Position numbers and translations under genes: made by a program | Assembly: GCA_963969365.1 (NCBI GenBank) | Contig: OZ017759.1 | Span: 806,001 to 870,000 of the forward strand | Length of the DNA stretch: 64,000 nucleotides | Reading direction: 5' to 3' | Origin: Asterochloris sp. CNOR1 | Lineage: Eukaryota; Chlorophyta; Trebouxiophyceae; Trebouxiales; Trebouxiaceae | Notes under the pieces: model-generated | Seen by the model: the letters and a program-made list of their open reading frames with translations, nothing else | Told to the model about the DNA's origin: nothing | Databases searched by the model: none | Shown here: piece by piece, positions 21,301 to 33,900 of the stretch | Layout of the letters: every line of letters begins with the position of its first letter | Position numbering within the stretch: position 1 is the stretch's first letter

Positions 21301-23299
21301 CAATGCCACTGTCTCTGTGCAGAGCCAGCTTAGGTGCGGGCCTTCCCTGACCCGCTTTTAAGGACTTCGGTGCACCTACTGGCTGACACATGCTCAGGCT
21401 ATCGTTCATCAGCTTACATCACCTCTTCCTGCTCAGGCAACAGGGAAAGGCAGCACAACCCTCTTATGCGAGCAGCTCAGCAGATGACAGCACCCTCTCC
21501 CCCTGCAGATTCCTGCAGACACTGCGACGACCAGCGGGCAGGGTAGTGCAGTGCAGCCGCAGCCGGCCATCACCAGCCCCTTTGCATCTTCAGGGGCCCA
21601 GGATGCCGCAGGTGGGGCTGCATAAACAACCTCACTGTCTCCTGCAGTGGTGGGCAGCTGTGCTGCTGAGGCCAGATGCTTTGTGCCGCATGCCAAGGGG
21701 GACATCAATCAGGCATCACGTGGCAGCTGTAGGACTCCTGCATCTGAATCCACCAGAGCACGGCTGCCTGCCTGCATCCTGCAGCTGCGCCTGTTTCCAT
21801 GGGCTGCACCCCCAGAATGACAGTCTCTGATGAACTGCCACATGCGGGACGCCTGCATTGCTGCTGTGACTCTGTGCCCTTGTGTCCTGCGGGGGCACCT
21901 GCCTTCTCTCGGCAGCACCCCGGAGACAATACTTGACCCGGTCTTCGCTGCCCTGCCTACAAGCTGCAGCTCCTATGTGACCCTGAGAGCTGAAACCGGA
22001 CCAACTTGTTATCAGTCTCTGGCTGCTGCAGATGCGCCTGCTTCCATGGGCAGCGCCCCAGAGATGACAGTGGAGTCAGTGGACGCGGCTCTGGATAAGG
22101 TGCGCCCCTACCTAATAGCCGACGGCGGCAATGTCGGGGTGGTGGACGTGAGCAAAGGCATTGTGGAGCTGCAGCTGCAGGTGGGCATGAGTGAAGTGCT
22201 GTTCAATACGTAATCATCAAGTTGAACTTCAGCAAACATTGCTGTGACTGCATGCCTATGCCCGTTCCCTGCGTGGCAGGCATTTCACCTGCATGGCTGT
22301 GCCTGCCTGGCAGGTGGCTGCTCTCCCGGCCTGGCGTTTGCAGGGCCTCACACCAAGCTGCAGCTGCAAGTGGGCAGACTTGTACAGTGCTGCTGGTGCC
22401 CTGCCGCACTGATTGCCTTGCTGCTGTGGCTGGCCACCTGGCCTGGCAGTGCCTGCATGGCAGTGCATGCAGCTAGCAACTGTGCCTGATCACTCTGCCT
22501 CCTGATCTCAGGCCTGCTAGTCACAAGCCTTGCATGCTGGCTTCTAGGTGTGCTGGCAAAACAGTTGCGCAAGTTGAGCTGTTTGCCAGCACCATGCCGT
22601 GTTGCAGGCAGTATCTGTTTGTCTGAAAGGAGGGCTTCTGGTGCAGGGGGCCTGTGGGACTTGTGCAGCATCATCGGCCACGATGAAGGAAGGCATTGAG
22701 CGCTGCCTGGAGGTGCGTGCACTCATCACAGCAGCTGCTCACTGACTGTGGCATGCTGGATGCCTGCTGACAGTTGCTCACAAACCAGCCGCACTTCCGC
22801 CATCAGCCTCAGTGAAAGCGGTATATGGATGCCGCTGCGCGCCGGCTGCAGCCCTTGCTCCAGTGTGGCATGCTGGTGTTGATGCCAGCCTTGACCTGGG
22901 TGCTGCACACGTGTAACAGCAGCCGCCTCAGGGCTCGACTGAGGGACGCTGCTGTGCAGCCTGCCAAGTAGCAGGCTCTTGCAGCACGCTGCCTATGGGC
23001 AGCCTGATTTGTGCGCCCTGAGCTGTCTTCGCTGCCTGCAGGGCGTGTTTGGGAGCAGCCTGAAGGGTGTGGTGCAGTCAGGCGGGGGTCAGGACAACTC
23101 CGCCTCAAAGGGCCGCGTAAATACCCATCTGGATATGCTGCGTCCAGCCATCCATTCGTATGGGGGCAAGGTTGATGTGCTCTCAGTGGAGGCTGGCAAA
23201 TGCATAGTTCACTTTGAGGGGCCCCCGCCCATTGGTGAAGGTATCAAGGCAGCCATCAAAGATAAATTCCCGGACCTCCAAGCTGTGGAGCTGGTGTAG
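18376..23299 (+). CDS. NFU: NFU-type iron-sulfur scaffold with GIY-YIG-like N-terminal domain (plastid)
   Basis: Nine exons join in phase: 18376-18633, 19067-19216, 19720-19887, 20560-20680, 21007-21128, 21509-21611, 22032-22180, 22647-22712 and 23042-23299 (TAG). The N-terminus (MMNMNFQSQQLQSAQQAL, Arg/Ser-rich, few acids) fits a plastid transit peptide. Next is a GIY-YIG-like segment (GVYALYDSQQQLQYIGLARN). A helical linker follows (QAEREEYEDKRLKMRKAMGD), then a complete NifU C-terminal domain (VRPYLIADGGNVGVVDV, then QGACGTCAASSATMKEGIE) with the CxxC that holds the Fe-S cluster. The last exon is a second, degenerate NFU domain (LDMLRPAIHSYGGKVDVL) without CxxC, as in plastid NFU proteins of plants. 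These proteins pass 4Fe-4S clusters to photosystem I and other targets. The intron after 21128 starts GCAAGT. Three introns carry decayed copies of exon edges. Confidence 0.9.
20785..20885 (+). repeat. Decayed copy of NFU exon 20560-20680 3' end with donor
   Basis: PMREKLHAEAASAEPS followed by GGTGGGCTGCTGC copies the true exon end AMGDKLHDEAAAAEVS followed by the same donor bases, about 180 bp downstream of it. The copy is still open and spliceable in principle. Confidence 0.85.
21770..21965 (+). repeat. Two decayed copies of acceptor and start of NFU exon 22032-22180
   Basis: The true exon begins CTGCAG then DAPASMGSAPEMTVESV. Copy 1 (from 21774) keeps the acceptor and reads APVSMGCTPRMTVS. 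Copy 2 (from 21893) reads LGSTPETILDPVFAAL. Spacing is about 120-140 bp. Confidence 0.85.
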
Positions 23300-23512
23300 G
23301 CAGCATCATCAGATTACAGCACTGCTTACTGGATCCAACAATCTTGAGGTTTCTGAACGCAGAGTGGCATGCCTTTCCAGCGCCAATGAGGCGCTCAGTC
23401 AAGCATTGAAAGCTAATGTAAAGTCAGATTCTGAGTGTTATATGCAGTGCTACAGCGTGCTGTAGATGGCTACTGCTGAGCAATGGCTCGCCATGCAGAG
23501 TGGTCCTGACGG
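23300..23512. other. Convergent 3' intergenic spacer (213 bp)
   Basis: This separates the NFU stop (plus) and the FBXO21-like stop (minus). It must hold both polyadenylation regions. Each strand has a possible TGTAA-type signal only in weak form; none is certain. Confidence 0.4.
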
Positions 23513-26500
23513 TCAGTTCTGGGGGAAGCGATGCTTCATGTAAGCGTTCAGCTGATATCTGATGTCATTGCTGGGGATGCCGTCAAAGTGGATGCCGACC
23601 TGCATATCGAAAATGCAGCTATCAGCTGCCGAAAGCACAGGAAATTCTGCTGTCAGATGGTTGCTGTAGCACTGACCTGGTTATTGCTGACCTTAAAGGG
23701 CCCTGGGCCCTCCACAGGAACGATGTTCTCCTGCAGGCAAGAGGCATTGCCGCTGAGAATACCAGGATCCTGCAGACCTCTCCCAAGCTGAGAGGCCTCT
23801 CATGCCCATCAGAAAGCAACTTGCCTGTGCTACATAGGTGCTCTGGTGCCCTGGGCGATCCTTGATGTCAACCTGCAGATGCGGCAGGCAGCTTCCACCA
23901 CAGCTCTGTACATAGTTGATGCTGCTCACAGCTATCTCAGCGTCATGCAGTACTCACCAACACATGATAGAATGGCTGATGCCGGCCGCCTGCACACCGA
24001 GTTGCAGTCCTGAGGTCAGGAGTTCGGTCAAGCATCCTCTTGGTATCATGCAGCACAACCTCAAGCAGCACAGTGCACAATCTCAAGCAGCACAGTGCCG
24101 TCTTGTCATGTCACAGACAGGCAGGCCCTGGATTGATGACTCCACATCATTGTCTGAGGCAGCTGCAGCTGCTGCACTGACCTGGCAGGCTGTCAACCCC
24201 CATCTGCTGGATCCACTGGTCAGAAGCCTTGCATTGCGGGTCCCAGTCTGTGATCACTCCTGCATGCACACAACTGTGTGACTGACATGATGTGCTGCAG
24301 CACTTCTTGAGGGAGCCCACCTGTCCGCCGGGTGCAAAAGGAGGGCAGCTTTGACATTGCGGTTTAGCGGCCATACGGAGTGGTTCTCAATCTGTATGTG
24401 CTGACACGCTGGACCACACCGACAAGGCATCTGCAGGGCAGCATTGCCCACACCATATCTGGCATGCCTTCACATGCACTTCAGTGCCCATGCTTGTGGC
24501 TCAGTAGCGCTGGTAGCAGCGCCAATGCGCCCAAATGGTTAGCACCACTGCCTTTGTGCCACAGCCATATCAAACAATTCAGTGTCAACTACCCAAAGAT
24601 CACCTAAGTAGTCATATCGGCGGTGGGTCATCACAGTGCCAATGCGAAATATCACCTCCTGACTGGGTCTGAGCTTTACCCTACACAAGCAGAGATGCCT
24701 TGCTGAGAGGCTGCCCAAGTACTTCATCAGCGTCAGTGTGATCCCACAGACTCAGAGCGCCCAGCGCGAGCAGCAACAAGCAGGGTGCCTGCCAGTATGG
24801 CCTCCTGAAGCAGGCACAGGGCGGCAGCAGGAGCTGCCTGCAAGAGCAGCCGCCAGGAGCAATCAGCAAAGGCAAGTGCCTCCCGTGTGGCCCCCTGAAG
24901 CGGACTGCAAAGGGAGGCAACAGCAGGTGCCCAACACAGAGACCTCCAGGAGCAGGCAGCAAAGGGAAGCAGAGCCTGATGTTGAGCTGTATGCATGGCG
25001 TCCACTCGCAATCAGGTACGGCAAGCAGCACCTCCTGAGGTGGCTGCCGATGACGTGTCCCAGGACAAAGCAGGTACAGCAAGCAACAGCCGGCAAGGCC
25101 TTGGCCACGGACAGGCGCTTGTGGCTTTGTGGAATGAGCTGTCAAGCAGGTCCATTGAGCAGCTTAGCACAATGCATCTCAGTGTGGTGTGCTCCGCTCA
25201 TGCTCAGCCTGCTCCCGATGGCTGGGTGCGACACTGAGCAGCAAACAGAGCTCACCGTCCATGCGCAGCCTGCCTGGCCCCTGTGGTCTCCCAGGGTCAA
25301 GGTGGTCTCAGTCTGCAGCATGGACCAGCTCACCGGGCTTTGTCCATCTCGTGCACGACCTGCTCCCTGCCGATAAGCTCTGCCATTCTGGCGGCCGTCA
25401 GCTGAATGTTAGGGGGCGCTGAGGGGCTGGCCAGCTCCTGCAGCACCTCCTGTGCAGCCTCCCAGTCCTCTGAAGCAGCGCAGGCCTGCAGGCCACAGTG
25501 GCTGGGGGTCACGCAGCAGCCCCATACAATACAGGCCAGCAGGTTGGGGTTCAGGTAGCGCTGCAGGCACAAAGCTGCAGACCACCGAGACACTGGTCAT
25601 CGGTCAGGCACCAGCTCAGCCAGCAGGCGTCGGGTAGCACAAAAGATGCAGGGCCGGCCAGCAGATCACCAGGGGTGTGAGCCAAGTCACAGCTCTGCAG
25701 GCCTCAGTGTAGGCTTGCAGGGGTTGTGATCAAGGCGCAGCTCAATTGAAGGGGGGTCTGCAGCTGCTGGAAGTGCAGGCCAGACTGTCAACAGTTCTGG
25801 GCAGCAGCTCTCATGCAGTAGAGGCTAGCAGGCCGCCATTGCCAGGGCTTGACTGCAGCTTGGATGCAGCACAGGCCTGCTGATGCCTTGCATGGATGCC
25901 GCAGCTGCAACGCTTACCTGGACATACATCAGCATCATGCCCCCTGTATCCTGGTCTGCGGGCATGCACAGCGGCTTGACCACCTCCAGCAGCAGCCTCA
26001 GGCTGACGATGTCTGCCTCCTGCCTGTGCCAACTGAGGAGATCTCCGCTCAGTGGAAGGAATGGATAGGTGCTGAAACATTCTGAACGTGAGTCTGTTGG
26101 CTACATGCAACAGTCTTTAGCGCTTTGCCCAGACGCAAGCATTCAGTGGGGCTGTCAACAAGTGCAATCTACACTCCCTGACATACAGTGCCATACAGTG
26201 CTTGGCACAAAGCCCTCTGAGTCATGCCTGTCCTCAGCAGCAGGCATGCGAGGGCATACTGCTGCCATTCAAAGCTAGACTAAACTCAGTGCAAGGCAGC
26301 CACGCTTACCGGTATATATTGAGCAGATTTCTGGCCTGCCGCACGTAGACCTCAGTGGCAGACAACCCCTTGAGCACCCGCAGGTCACGCACAGGGAACT
26401 CCAGAAAGCCCTGGAGCTGGTCCCTGCAAGTGCCAATTTTGGGCGTCAAGGAGCACAGCAGAAATGGAGAGGTACATGCCCCTCAGGTTGTGAGGGGCAT

Positions 26501-29500
26501 CAGGGCTGCTTGAGGCAGGCAGAGGGACAAGCTAGTGGCGGCATGCCACCAGCCAGTAGCACAAAAAGTCTGCGCACAGCATCTGTGTAATGTGATGACC
26601 TGGGGATATACCCCTAAGAAAACATCCTGGCTCAGGTATGCACAGCTTCAGGTCTAAATCATTCCAGATCAGCTTTCAGCTATCAGATCAGTCTTCTAGC
26701 TGCCTCACTCGCGTATAGCATTCCGAGTAGACAGATTGATTGCAAAAGCCTCCAGACAGCAGCACCGCAGCAACGAGGGCTCGTGATGCAGCACAGCGAA
26801 GCAAATGAAAAGGGAGCTCAACCTCACCACCTTGTGGCAAGTTTCTGATGCAACAAAAAAAAAAAGCAGCTGTCAAGCTCACCAGCTCATGATGCGCCCC
26901 TGGTCAAAAACATCAATGAAGATGCTGTCGGATGGGCCAGATTCCCTTTCTCGCAGCTGTGCAACAACATGCCCTGGCAGACCTGCAGGGCAGCAAGGCT
27001 TGCCAAGGACTATCACAGGCATATGACGAAGGGTCAGCTGATGGTAGGGTGAGGAGCATAGCACCAGGCAACGCCAGGCTCCAGCACAGCACGCCTTGTG
27101 ACTTCTCCAGCCAGAAGTTATGCATGCTGCCTGATCATCTGCAATGCTTACTTCGACAACTGCGCGGGAAGGCTCATGCAATGTTGAGTCCGCCACACAC
27201 CACACCCTGTCAGCTGTGCTTGTCAATCAGCCTGATGCCATGACAACTCATGCCTGATGCAAAATGCCTGATGCAAAGAAGCCTGTTGCATAAAGAAATA
27301 GCAGCTGTGGACCTCCAGGGGCGGCTCATAGGCCAGGCAGCATACAGTGCTTGTCTCATCTTGCATCCACCTATCCAACTCTCTGACAGTCAGGGGTGCC
27401 TGTCTGCAGAAAGCACATGACTGGCAGCCCCAGCCCCAACTCCCCAAGGCGGCTTCCACCCGAAGATCTTGCCGCAAGCGACCATTGGCCAGCGTCTCAG
27501 CAAACAGACAGCGCCCACCTCACCCAGGCAAGGGGCACATCAGCGGTGGCACTGCACAAGCTGCAGCGAAGCTATGCTCCTGAGGTTCCAGCCCCCCAGA
27601 TGCCCCCCAGATGGAGCCAGATCACAACCTTCAAAGTTTCGAAGCTTGCATCATAACTGCTCTGCAGTCCTACACCATCTAGGAGCAGGCCTGTTCTGTC
27701 CTCAACTGTACAAGGCCTCATGGATGCCCAAAAGAGGCTCAGTGTCCTGGGACAACCACATCAGAACCCTCAGGCAGCTCATGACATCAGGACTTTCAGG
27801 GGCAGCTCACCGACGCAGTCCAGGGGCAGGCCAGCCCTGCGGCCCACTGCCACATAGATCACTGCCAGGCTGATGGGGATGCCCAGGCCCGTCTTGAACA
27901 CGCAGGGCAGCAGGGAGTTGGCAAGGTCATAGTAGTTGGCTGTGTTGCCCTGCAGGGGATTATAGAGGTGAGGTTATGAACAAGAGGTTGAAGAAACAAA
28001 CATGTGTTAGCGAGTATGCCGACTGTAAAATGTTAGGGGCAAGCACCCAGTGCAATGCAGGGCAGGCGAGGCCGGTACTGGACCGCCATGTGGACCTCTG
28101 GACCAGCGTTGGCTGGCTGCATGAGAATGGCAGGCCCCAATGTGGGGTCAGGGGCGGCTGTGCTGCGTGCAGGCTTCACTGCCTCGTTTTGTTTGAACAT
28201 ATTAGGTGGCCCCTACATGCAGGCAAGCATCAGGCTGAGATGAAACATGGTTCCGGGTACCTTGAGCCCCAAACCATGGCCAGCCGCTGGCACATGCAGC
28301 CAAGACGGCAGCTGGACCTGTTCTGAGCCTGCGCCATCCTCACCACTGCAGTGCAGGGGTTTAGGGTTGGCTGGCTGTCAACAGGCAACTTGCAGCTTCA
28401 TGCAACAGCAGATAAGCAGCAGCCAGGGAGCGATGCTGCCCAGGGTCAGGGCACGATTGTAATGTAAGCACAACTTGGCAACAGGCTTCATGCAAAACTG
28501 TGTGCCCTCGACTGCTCCCACGCAACAAGCCAGACAGCAATGTGTGTGCAGGCTGGCGAAACTGCCTGCGCCACGCACCTGTTTGACTGCTCGCGTGGCC
28601 CAAACAGGAGCGCGTTGAGCACGCGAAGCCGCTCTATATGGGTCTCTGCCTTGACTGCTGCAAGGCGCTCTCTGCACTCAGTGCCCAATCGGTCTAGCAG
28701 TCCGGTTGTCAGCGTCAGGTCGCTGCTTAGCACCTCAGTCTGGGCCTGCACAAGTTGAGGATCCTTGTGACAGCCGTCAGGACAAGCTGGGCAGCGCTTC
28801 AATGCTGAGGCAGCTGCGCAATCAGTTGTCTGGCTTCAGGTGCGGCCTGCAGCATCTGAGCTTGCAGTGGTACAGGAGGAGCATGGCCACCTGCTGTGCA
28901 GATGGGAAAGGGTTGTTCAACCTGGCAACGATTGAGCAGCACGCTGGTATGAGGCTGCGCTTCAGCACCTTGAAGCCGGCAGTCCACAAAGCCTGTGCCA
29001 CCTACAGAGTGTGTCCAGCACTGCACAGCGTCAGCACAGCGACCCGCCAGCACGGCTCTCCCCACATGCCTCCCAACGAGCCTCACTCCAGAGCATGCGA
29101 AGCGCAACGACTCGGCTCCCCAGCTTCGGTCGTCCCTAGACCATGAATTGACCTCAGGCTTGGCCCAGCAAGCACAGTGCAGCGCTGGGTGCTGTGTCAA
29201 GACATGCTCCTTTGCCTCATAGCCAGGCGCGGCCCCAGATGATGGACTACAGTGGGGTGCCCCCAAGCATGAGACTTACAATGACGAGGCTCCCCAGCTC
29301 CAGCCGTTCCTCCGCCAGGACTGGCTGGGACTTGAGCTGCATCATGGTCTCAGCAGCCAGCCGCGCCCTCACCAGCTGCAGCGCCTTTCTGGCCCAATGT
29401 CGGCGCCCCTCTGTCAATGGGCCCTGCAGATGCGGCAGCAGATTGACGGTCAGAAGAGCTGAGGTTGCTGCAGGCTGGCCTACATGGGCTGCCTGCACAG

Positions 29501-30734
29501 TGACCAGGGGGGCAGACTGGCTCGCTGCCTCACAGCCAGACAGAAGCAGCAACTTGACAACTGAGGTGCACTGCAGGTCAAGCAAAAGGATCTCCAATGG
29601 CTGCCTGCACAGTGACAGGCGAGAGAGGCCACTGCAGTTGAGCAGAGCAGCATCCTGTGCAACGCCTGCACAGTGATGAGAGAGACAGGCTGCATCTGCT
29701 GCAGTTGAGCAGAAGCATCCAGTGCAATGCCTGCACAAAGGTCAGCGAGAGAGCCTGGGACTGCTGCATTTGAGCAGCGGAGCGGGATGCAATGGGATGC
29801 CTGCACAGCAACAAGCAGGAGTCTATGCAGCTCTGCTGCATGTCATAAGCCTCACTACTCAGGTGGTACCTGCATTGTGGCCATGTGCTTGGCAATGTGC
29901 CGCAACTGCTGAGATTTCTGCCCCAAAAGACACTGACATCAGTTGCCCATCAACAACAAACAGGGGTGTCCGAGGCCTTGATGCCACCCACCTGGGCTGC
30001 TGCCAAATCTTGCTGCACCTCAGCAGGGAACTCTGCTGCTCTGGCACCTGATGCAGGAGCTTTTGAGGGTGCATCACAGTCTCGAAGCCTCTGCAGCACA
30101 GCTTCAGGGTAGACCAGATGTTGCAGCACATCCTGCAAGAAGTCGTGAAGAGGTCTGGCGGGTGGCAGGGCTGCTTGGCAAATGTGCTCCAGTTCAATGG
30201 TGTATGCATGGTGGCTGATGCCCCACCTCCTGAGTGTCAGTTGAGCTGATGCTGAGAACCACAGAATGGTGCAGCAATGAGAGACTCAAGCTGACAGCAG
30301 GGCACATCGCACCAGTGCATGCCTCCCCTGCTGACCCATCCATCTTATGTGGTTGTAGGTGTGATGGGGCCAGCAGAGCTCGTCCACTTTCTGCCGCAGC
30401 TGCCTGTCCACCTGTCACAGCAAGCCACTGTGAATGTCACAGAGACATGCGGCTGGCAGGCAGCGCTGCCAAGTGCACTCACCAAATGGCGTTGAGAGTA
30501 CATGCCGTGCCAATCAGCTTGGGAGGTCAACATTTCTCTGCATCCTTCATTCCAATTGCGCCACCGCTGGAGGCTGAGCAGCTCCCAGGCTGATGCTGAG
30601 GCCACCACATCCCGGAGCAATTTATTCACCTGGGCCAGGCTGCACAATGATTGCAGATCCAGCAGGCACGATATGTGGGTGCTCAACAAGGACACCGGCA
30701 CATCTGTCAGTGTCGCTTCTGCACTGTCCGACAT
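23513..30734 (-). CDS. FBXO21-like protein: F-box, SirB1/transglutaminase-like and YccV (hemimethylated-DNA-binding-like) domains
   Basis: Exon 1 (30734-30483) starts MSDSAEATLTDVPVSLLS with an F-box (SLCSLAQVNKLLRDVVASA). Later exons give a SirB1-type region: LRVLNALLF near 28600; 27949-27811 NTANYYDLANSLLPCVF and GLGIPISLAVIYVAVGRR; 26982-26883 GLPGHVVAQL and IFIDVFDQGR; 26423-26310; 26071-25918; 25560-25334. The YccV domain follows in 24680-24604 (FRIGTVMTHRRYDYL), 24259-24182 (GVITDWDPQCKASDQW), 23989-23958 (RHQPFYHVL), 23872-23825 (STYVAQ), 23730-23692 (ENIVPVEGPGPFK) and 23599-23513 (RYQLNAYMKHRFPQN, stop). Every join from 27949 to the stop is in phase. The order matches animal and plant FBXO21, an SCF substrate receptor. 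The catalytic Cys of true transglutaminases is not evident, as in SirB1 proteins. The intron after 23825 starts GCAAGT. Exons between 30336 and 28560 are approximate, and the join into 27949 is out of phase, so a small exon is missing. Confidence 0.88.
24780..24975. repeat. Two-copy tandem repeat (about 92 bp) in FBXO21-like intron
   Basis: The sequence around GTGCCTGCCAGTATGGCCTC is repeated as GTGCCTCCCGTGTGGCCCCC, and the downstream AGCAGGCAGCAAAGG parts also match. The repeat lies in the intron between exons 25560-25334 and 24680-24604. Confidence 0.6.
29585..29820 (-). repeat. Four-copy tandem repeat (about 68 bp) with acceptor-like ends in FBXO21-like intron
   Basis: Units contain GCCTGCACAGTGA and CTGCAGTTGAGCAGA. 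On the minus strand each carries CACTGTGCAGGC, the same acceptor found directly before the coding stretch near 29500, so these appear to be upstream copies of that exon edge. Confidence 0.75.
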
Positions 30735-30916
30735 GCTGAATATGTGCCGACTGGGCCCACTCGGGTGCTTTTCTTCTTCGTGAAAGTGTGCCTCATGTGC
30801 ACAAGGAGAGCTCCTCAAGGATCGTTTCTCATTTCACTAGTGGAGTGTTTCATATATGTATGCAAGGTCAATGGTGCTCGACATTGTCCAGGCTGCTGAG
30901 AGGCAACAGAGTGCAA

Positions 30917-33900
30917 TTAGAGGGGCAGATAATGCATGGCAGCGGCCGCATGCCTGGCTGCCACATAACGCCTGTGCTGCAGTGCAAGGGAAAGGAGGGA
31001 GGCACCTGCAAGTCAAAGTAGCACAGAATCAGCAAGCAGCTGCAGAAGAGCAGCAGATGCAGGGATGCAGATGCCAGACACGCAGCAGGCCTTTCCCTCA
31101 CCGGCAATGGCGACAGCGCAGGCCAGGGCACCAAAGAATATGTAGAAGGCTGGGGGCAGTGATGGTGCTGCTGGTGCTGGCCTGTGCGCCTCGGCTGTCA
31201 GTGCTGAAGCGTCAATGACGTCCTCGAGTGTGTCGCCCTGTGCAATGTGTGGTCCCTGCAGGTCAACAAATGTTGCCGTGTGAGTCACAATGCAGTACAG
31301 GAAGCAGGACAGGCGTCTTGCAACCCATGTAGTGTCGCTGCCTGGCTGTAAAGTCACCAGCCTCTGGTGGTGCCTCACCTGCTGCATGTGTCTGGTGCTG
31401 AACACCCGCTCGTCGTCAAAGAGGACGCTGGCCTCCTCAGCAAAGCAGCCACAGGTGTCCAGCTTCAGCTGAAGGTACTGCTGCAGGATGGCGCGCCTGA
31501 GAGCCCCCTGGGCTGCCTGCAAGCACAGAGGCATGTCTTATGGGCAGGGGCATGTGAGGGAGGCAGGAAGGTGCCTGAGTGGCATGAAGTAGGGCTGGCG
31601 ATCCCTCCTGGCACAAAGGGCTGCATGCAGGCACGCTGCTGACACATCTGGTGTGGGGCTCGATGATGACACCGGGCTACTTTGCGTAACAATTACCATC
31701 AAGAGCAAATACAGTGGCGGGGCAGGCACCATATAGCTAGTGCCCTAGGCACTGGGGCAGGCAGGCAGCTATGATGAAACAGATGTGATGAAGTGGTTTG
31801 ACACACAGCATCAGCGGCTGGCGAGCATGCAGAGGGTGCTCACCGCAGGGGAGGTGACCTGCAGCTCCATGGTCACAGACAGGTGGTGCTGTCCCTGTGC
31901 AGCTGCAAATGCTGCTTCCAGCGCCTGGGCGGGCTGCGTCTGCAGCCCCAGGCTGCCTGATGCTGCGGCGGCGTTGCTGCTGGCGGCCTGGCCTGCTGAG
32001 AGGGCCCATGAGGAGTCGTGGAGTTCTGTCACTGATGCACTGGCTGTGGAGTCCTGCTGCCGGCTAAGGGTGCTGTAGCTTGCCCATGCTGAGGGCTGTG
32101 TCCCACTTGGCGGAGCTGCTGGCAGGGCTGAGATGTCACTGAACAGGTCTGCACCGGCAAGGTGGCCAGGGTCCTGTAACACAGCCAGAGAAGCCTGAGT
32201 TTGGACACAGACTTGCAGCAAATGCAGCCAGAGATGCCAAAGTCGACAGCGAAAGCGAGCTCCAGGGCTGTCTGCGCAGCTGTAGGGAACAGACATGGCC
32301 TCCCATGCAGACATGTGCTGGGCACCTATGGTGTGTGCTGCAGCTGCATGCAAACTGCCTGCTTGACTCAGACAATAGCAAATCCAATGCTTGGTCAGGC
32401 GCAGTCAGCTTGCATCATACAGAATGCAGCAGCAGGGGGCAGGCACTCACCTGCTGAATGCCCCACAGCAGGTCCTGCAGCGCTGCGATAACCTGGCCCA
32501 GCAGGGCAGCCTGCCCCTCTGGCTCTCCCTTCACATCAGATGTGGCCTCCTCCTGCAGCAGCAGCAGCAGCACGTCAGCACAAGCTGGCTGCGGGGTGCT
32601 GCCACTTCCCCAAACACAACACATCCTGAGAGGCAGAAAGCCCACCCACAAGCTGAAAAAACAGGCCGCCAGGTCCTGCCAGTCATGGCATGCGCAACAC
32701 AAGCAGTGCCCACCTGAGCTCTTTGTGCCTGGGAGGCCTGCTGAATGGCCTCCTTTGCAGCTGAGCTGCTGTGCATGACTTGGTCTGTTGCAAGGGGTGC
32801 AGGCTGCTGCGGCTGAAGATTTCCCACAACAGCTGAATTGCTTTGGCTGCTGCTGTCCTGCTGGAGCCTCCACATTTTGAGGATGAAAGGCAGCTCCTCC
32901 TCCTCCAGGAACACCTCCGGGAGCTCCTCAGGCAGCTGAACAGGATTGTCAGAGCGCTCAGCCTCACGGGCCGCTTCCAAGGCTGTGCTGTCTGCCTCTG
33001 CCCTGTCAACAATGGCTACAGCCTCCCCTCTGATCCACTCAAACAGCTCTGCCGGGTTGTCAAAGTCGTCCAGGTCCAGCCCCAGAGCTGTGGCCGCTGC
33101 CAAGTGGAGTGCACTTTGCAGCTGCTGGACGACAGCAGAACGTGCAGCCCCGTCGATGGTTGTGTCTGGACCCAGGCCGCCTGTGGCTGCCGGCACCTCT
33201 CCAGCTGACAGTGCATCAGCTGCAGCCATCTGAGCTGTGGCGTGGTCCCCAGAACCGGCGGCAGCTCTCTTCTGGGCTGCAGCTGACTGAGTGCCAGCAC
33301 TGCCAGCTTGGCTGCGGAGCAGTGGTGACAGCCTCTTGGCAGCCGCGAGAGCCCAGGCAGGTAGGTCGAGCTGGGAATCCACAGTCAGGGGAGAGCTGTC
33401 TGCAGGCAGAGGGGACTGGGTCACTGGTGGGCTATCAGGGAGACCAGACATGTCAGGCCTGAAATTGGCTGCATGCAGAGATGCTGCAGGACTACATTGT
33501 GGAGTGGCCAAGCGAACGCATGCTCGCAGTACGCAGGAGGTCAGCCTGCAGAGCTACAAGGACACGAGGAGCTGGTAGCATGTGCTCACAGGAGGCAGGT
33601 CACTGACAGTGCTGCCAAAAGGGACAGCGCGCAGCACACCTTCTGGGTGGAGGAGGCCATGCAGGGACCGCCCAGGCTTGACTTTTGTGATGTCCCTTGG
33701 CAAAGGTGGCGATCGGGCCACAGCACGTATATCCACTGCTGACTCCTCCAGATTCTGCACCAGGCATTCAGAGTATGAGTGGCAGAGGCTGCAGACAGTT
33801 CTCAGGGTCTGCTGTGGTCTCTGGCACACCATGGAGGGAGGCAGCGCCAGGGTGCGCAAGCTGTTCCCGCTCAAAGTGTGATCCATGGCTGAATCTGGGC

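Noticed and set aside
23725-23775. Longer version of the FBXO21-like exon starting at 23771 (DPGILSGNASCLQ)
   Set aside because: The shorter exon from 23730 joins in phase to YVAQ and gives the expected AQENIVPV of YccV domains; the extension is intron.
26855-26865. A-run as a retroposon tail
   Set aside because: Only 11 bases, no target-site duplication and no element upstream; it is an intron T-run on the minus strand.
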